Shown here piece after piece: positions 60,776-64,000 of a DNA stretch of 64,000 bases (position 1 is the first letter of the stretch; each line of letters begins with the position of its first letter). Under the pieces are notes generated by a model. That model searched no databases, had not been told where the DNA came from, and worked only from the letters and a program-made list of their open reading frames with translations. Location: assembly GCA_021209875.1 (NCBI GenBank), contig JAGYVD010000002.1, positions 806,001-870,000 on the forward strand, given 5' to 3'. The position numbers and the translations under genes were made by a program. This stretch comes from Rosellinia necatrix (taxonomy: Eukaryota > Ascomycota > Sordariomycetes > Xylariales > Xylariaceae).

Positions 60776-61976
60776 TCAATACCACTCAGGATTGCCAACA
60801 TCCCTCAAGGGACCCCTGTGTTCAGGCGGATGACGCAGCTCATGTAGTAACAGATATGCCAACAAACCTGTCAAAAAGGATTGAATCCCATACTGAAGCG
60901 CATCATAGTGATGACCCCCTCCTCCAATGCCATCGTCAGCTCCAATATCGGCTCCGTCATCATACTCGTCGTTTTCATCTAAAGTTTCATCTCCATCATC
61001 ATGTTCGTCGAGAAAGACACCAAGTTCCTCTCGAACCCACTTTTTCAAGAGAGATATCTCAAACGAACTCATGCTGTCTTCCTCTATGAAAAACTCTTTG
61101 GTTTGAGTGGGATCTGCCTTGCCCCAAGCATTCTGTAATCGATGCCAATACGACTTGGGCGGGAGCAATCTCAGATTCCATTTGCCTTGCTCGAACTTTG
61201 CGTCTTTCATCGTTTTGGGTAGTTCTATAGCCCCCCGGTCATGGAGGAGGCGCACAGTGAAGTGTACTGCCTCGCAGGATTCGTATTTGTCTTCCAAAGA
61301 ATACGTTTTCGGTTCGGGGAGCCAGAATTGCTGCTTTGGTTTACGGTGGTGAGAACCAGCGAGCAAGTATCTCTTCGACATTGAATCCTTAACGTCGATT
61401 TTGATAGTCGCTATGTTTCAAAATCGTCCCTACTGTTAGTCTTAATGTCTAAGGTGAAAAGGAGAAACAAATAGAAAAGGGGCTTCAGAAAAAAAAGAGT
61501 TTCGTAAAAAGAAGGGAGTGGTAGAACAAGGGAATGAGATTCATACTGTCAGAGGACCATGGGTCTTTTGGGTCGTAGATTTTCCATCTCATCTCTACCG
61601 GCCGGGGATTCCAAAAATTGGAATCATCAAATTCCAAGAAACCCTCGAGCTTTGACATCATCCATGCCAACGGGTAGTGTGAGAGGCCCTCGCCTCGTAT
61701 TCCCCCGCCGATATCGGCATGGTAGCCCATGAACCAACACTGCTGTAAGCGAGGCTTATCATTCCTGTTCTTCTCGCTGTCCTTCGGAAGCTCCCAGACA
61801 ATAGGACGAAAGGGATGTCGGTGCTCATGAAAGGAGAGAGCCTGGATGGCGTGGTCGATACCGTCGCACAGATTCGAGGCAACGAAACCCAGCTTGCGCG
61901 ACTTCCAGCGCCTGAAGATACTCAGGTGGGTTGACACAAGGCCGATGGAGGCGACAGTGTCCCAGACGGCTGTCAT
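60776..61976 (-). pseudogene. DUF2235 (Tle1-like alpha/beta hydrolase) protein, C-terminal part only
   Basis: Bottom strand, two exons (61976-61547 and 61410-60776) joined by a 136-nt intron (GTATGA...AG) that restores the frame SSD-T-TIKIDVKDSMSKRY. The first part reads VWDTVASIG, HAIQALSFHEHRHPFRPIVW and WFMGYHADIGGG, the hallmark second half of DUF2235 domains. The second part has an Asp/Glu-rich stretch and a hydrophobic segment FLTGLLAYLLLHEL near the C-terminus. The N-terminal half with the nucleophile GxSxG is absent: sequence upstream of 61976 gives no coding match and becomes AT-rich at about 62040. Either the gene is truncated or an upstream exon was lost to the AT-rich block. Such proteins are predicted lipases or esterases; the role in fungi is unknown. 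Confidence 0.75.
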
Positions 61977-62039
61977 GCTAGGATTGCCCAGAGTAAGGTC
62001 TAGTCACTATGAGGTAGCAGCTAAGTAGCAGGTAGATAG

Positions 62040-64000
62040 CCAAGTATAAAAGTAGGGCTTAATATTATTAATTTTTAGGCCTACTATTTAAATAAAAGGC
62101 CTTTAGTCTTTATATATATAATTATATTTTTAAAGCTATTTTTTAAAATAGCTAGTATTTTGCTATATAATCTATTAGCTTAATAAAATTTTTTTTTTTT
62201 TTATGTTTTATTTTTAAAATATAAAAAAAATGCTAGTTAAAAATAAGCTAAATAGTTTTAAAGCTTATAATAATATTTTAAAAACTTTAAATAGTTATAT
62301 ATAGTAAATAAATAGCTAATAGTTTGCTATATTTTTATTAAAAAATATAATATATTTAAAGCTTTAATTTAGCAAAATTATTTACTACTTTTTAAATATA
62401 TCTTTTTTTTATTTAAAAGCTTTTATTTTAGTTTTTTTTTTTTAAGCTTTATATAAAATTATAAGTTATATTAATCCAGCCGCTAAATAACCGCTGCTAA
62501 TTATAAAAACTTTTAAATATTTAATTATTTATTTTATTATATAAATTATTTTATTTGTTATTTTTTATTAGTTTTTAGCTAACTAAAATAAATTATTAAT
62601 TATTTAGTTTATAAATTAAAGTTTTTTAAATAATAATAGCTAATTAATTATAAAAAGCAGTTATTATTATTATTACTACTATTATTATTATTATTATAAC
62701 GTAAATATTATTTTATAGTTAAACTGCTGTTTTATTATATTTTATAAAATTAGTTTTAATTAAATAATAGCTTTTATATTATGCTGTGCTGCTGCTGCTT
62801 TATAGTAATAAACTATTAAAGCTTTAATTTTAATAAACAAAAAAAACTTATATATTAAAATACAGCTAATATATAGCTTTTATAAATTTTTTTATAAAAT
62901 TATAGCTAAATTAAAAATAATTAATAGTTAAATAGCAGTAAATATTAAATATATTTAATATTAAAAAACGCTAAACTTTATATTATAATAAATATTTTTT
63001 TTATTTATTTTTATTTAATAATTATTTTATAGCTAATTAATAGCTAGCTTATAAACGTTTTTAAGTTTTATAAGCTTAAATTAATTTAAATAATAACTGC
63101 TGCTGCTGTTTTTAATAAAATATATATTATATTTTTTTATATATTAATAATTTAATAATAAAATAAATAGTTATTACTGTTTAAATAACAGTTAAAAAAG
63201 CTTTATAAGCTAAAAAAAATCAGGCTAATATATTAGCTAAACGGACTGCCGCTGCTTTTGCTAAAGCTGCTATTAAATAATAAAAACGTAAGTTTTTTAT
63301 TTTTAAACGTTTAGCCGCTGCTATTAAAGCTTCTGCTGCTGCTGCTGCTACTGCTGCTACTGTTTTATAAAAAACTGCTAAGTTTTTTGCTGCTATTAAA
63401 AAAACCTTTTTAAAACTTATTAAGTTTTATAATAAAATTATAAGCTTAATTTTTTTTAAATAACTATTATTTAATAATTAATTAACTAATATTTAGCATA
63501 ATATAGCTTTAAAAGCTTTTTAAAGCTTTTAATAAATAAAAAAAATAATATATAAAAAAAAAAGTCGCTAATAAATAAAAAAGCTTTAGCGTTATTATTT
63601 TACTTTTGTTTTTTTTTTTATTTTATTTTTGCTTTATTTAATTAATTAATTAATTAATTAATTAATTTGTTTAGCTTTAAATTATTTTTATATTTTTAGT
63701 AATACTTTTTTATATTTTTTTATATTTAAAAATATTATTGCTAATATATTTTATTATTTTATTAAATATTTTTTTTTAAAAATCTTTAATATAATAATAT
63801 TTTTTTAAATTGCTATAAGCTTTTAAAGCAGAAGTGCTAAATTTTTGCTGCGTTATTAATATAATTTAAATAAACTAATTAAAAAATATTATATATTTTA
63901 TAAATTAAAAATAATTTTAACTTATAAACTATTGTTTTATTTTTTATTAGTTTTAATATTTTAAAAAGCTTAAATATTTATCTGTTAGTTTAGCGTTAAA
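62040..64000. other. AT-rich, RIP-degraded block
   Basis: No gene. It differs slightly from the other blocks by many GCT/CTG triplets, including a CTG-rich run at 63333-63362, and a (TTAA)n run at about 63637-63667. CTG survives RIP because it contains no CpA, so the run may be a remnant of a GC-rich repeat. Continues past the window. Confidence 0.7.

Noticed and set aside
1..64000. CRISPR arrays, bacterial operons, riboswitches
   Set aside because: The window is fungal nuclear DNA; no regularly spaced repeats of that kind are present.

Overview
The window is nuclear DNA of a filamentous ascomycete (Pezizomycotina). Three things show this. The genes have short spliceosomal introns (49-142 nt, GT...CTRAY-like...AG). 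The proteins belong to fungal families: DUF3435/FluG, the fungal HNH_2 nuclease, FunK1, a DHA1 major-facilitator transporter and a DUF2235 hydrolase. Long tracts also carry the mark of repeat-induced point mutation (RIP): extreme A+T content, loss of CpA, and C-to-T/G-to-A differences between repeat copies. I cannot name the genus.

Layout. 1-13.25 kb: AT-rich transposon graveyard with three clean solo LTRs (families A, C, D) and two dispersed repeats (G, H). 13.25-26.86 kb: one Ty3/gypsy element split by a second, related Ty3/gypsy element. Both are bounded by 5-bp target duplications, and mutated reverse transcriptase can still be read in each; a further LTR (F) sits inside the outer element. 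27.3-33.6 kb: a GC-balanced island with a broken DUF3435 tyrosine-recombinase-type gene, two LINE fragments and an HNH nuclease gene carrying one probable frameshift. 33.6-43.37 kb: AT-rich block with a third Ty3/gypsy element that landed in a palindromic 185-bp element (B) and itself received three small LTR elements. 43.4-49.7 kb: mosaic of gene relics (FunK1 kinase, SNF2 helicase, hAT transposase) and repeats. 49.7-62.04 kb: ordinary gene-bearing DNA with an intact MFS transporter, an intact protein-L-isoaspartate O-methyltransferase and the C-terminal part of a DUF2235 protein that stops near the next AT-rich block. 62.04-64 kb: AT-rich.

Only the MFS and PCMT genes look fully intact. The rest is a two-speed genome: RIP-silenced nested retroelements separated by short gene islands. 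The most informative signals are the nested elements with matching target duplications, a RIP gradient that fades outward across every full-length LTR pair, and a set of short LTR-like elements built from rows of GC-rich perfect hairpins. I did not find a convincing new gene system or a complete Starship; the DUF3435 relic is the only hint of the latter.
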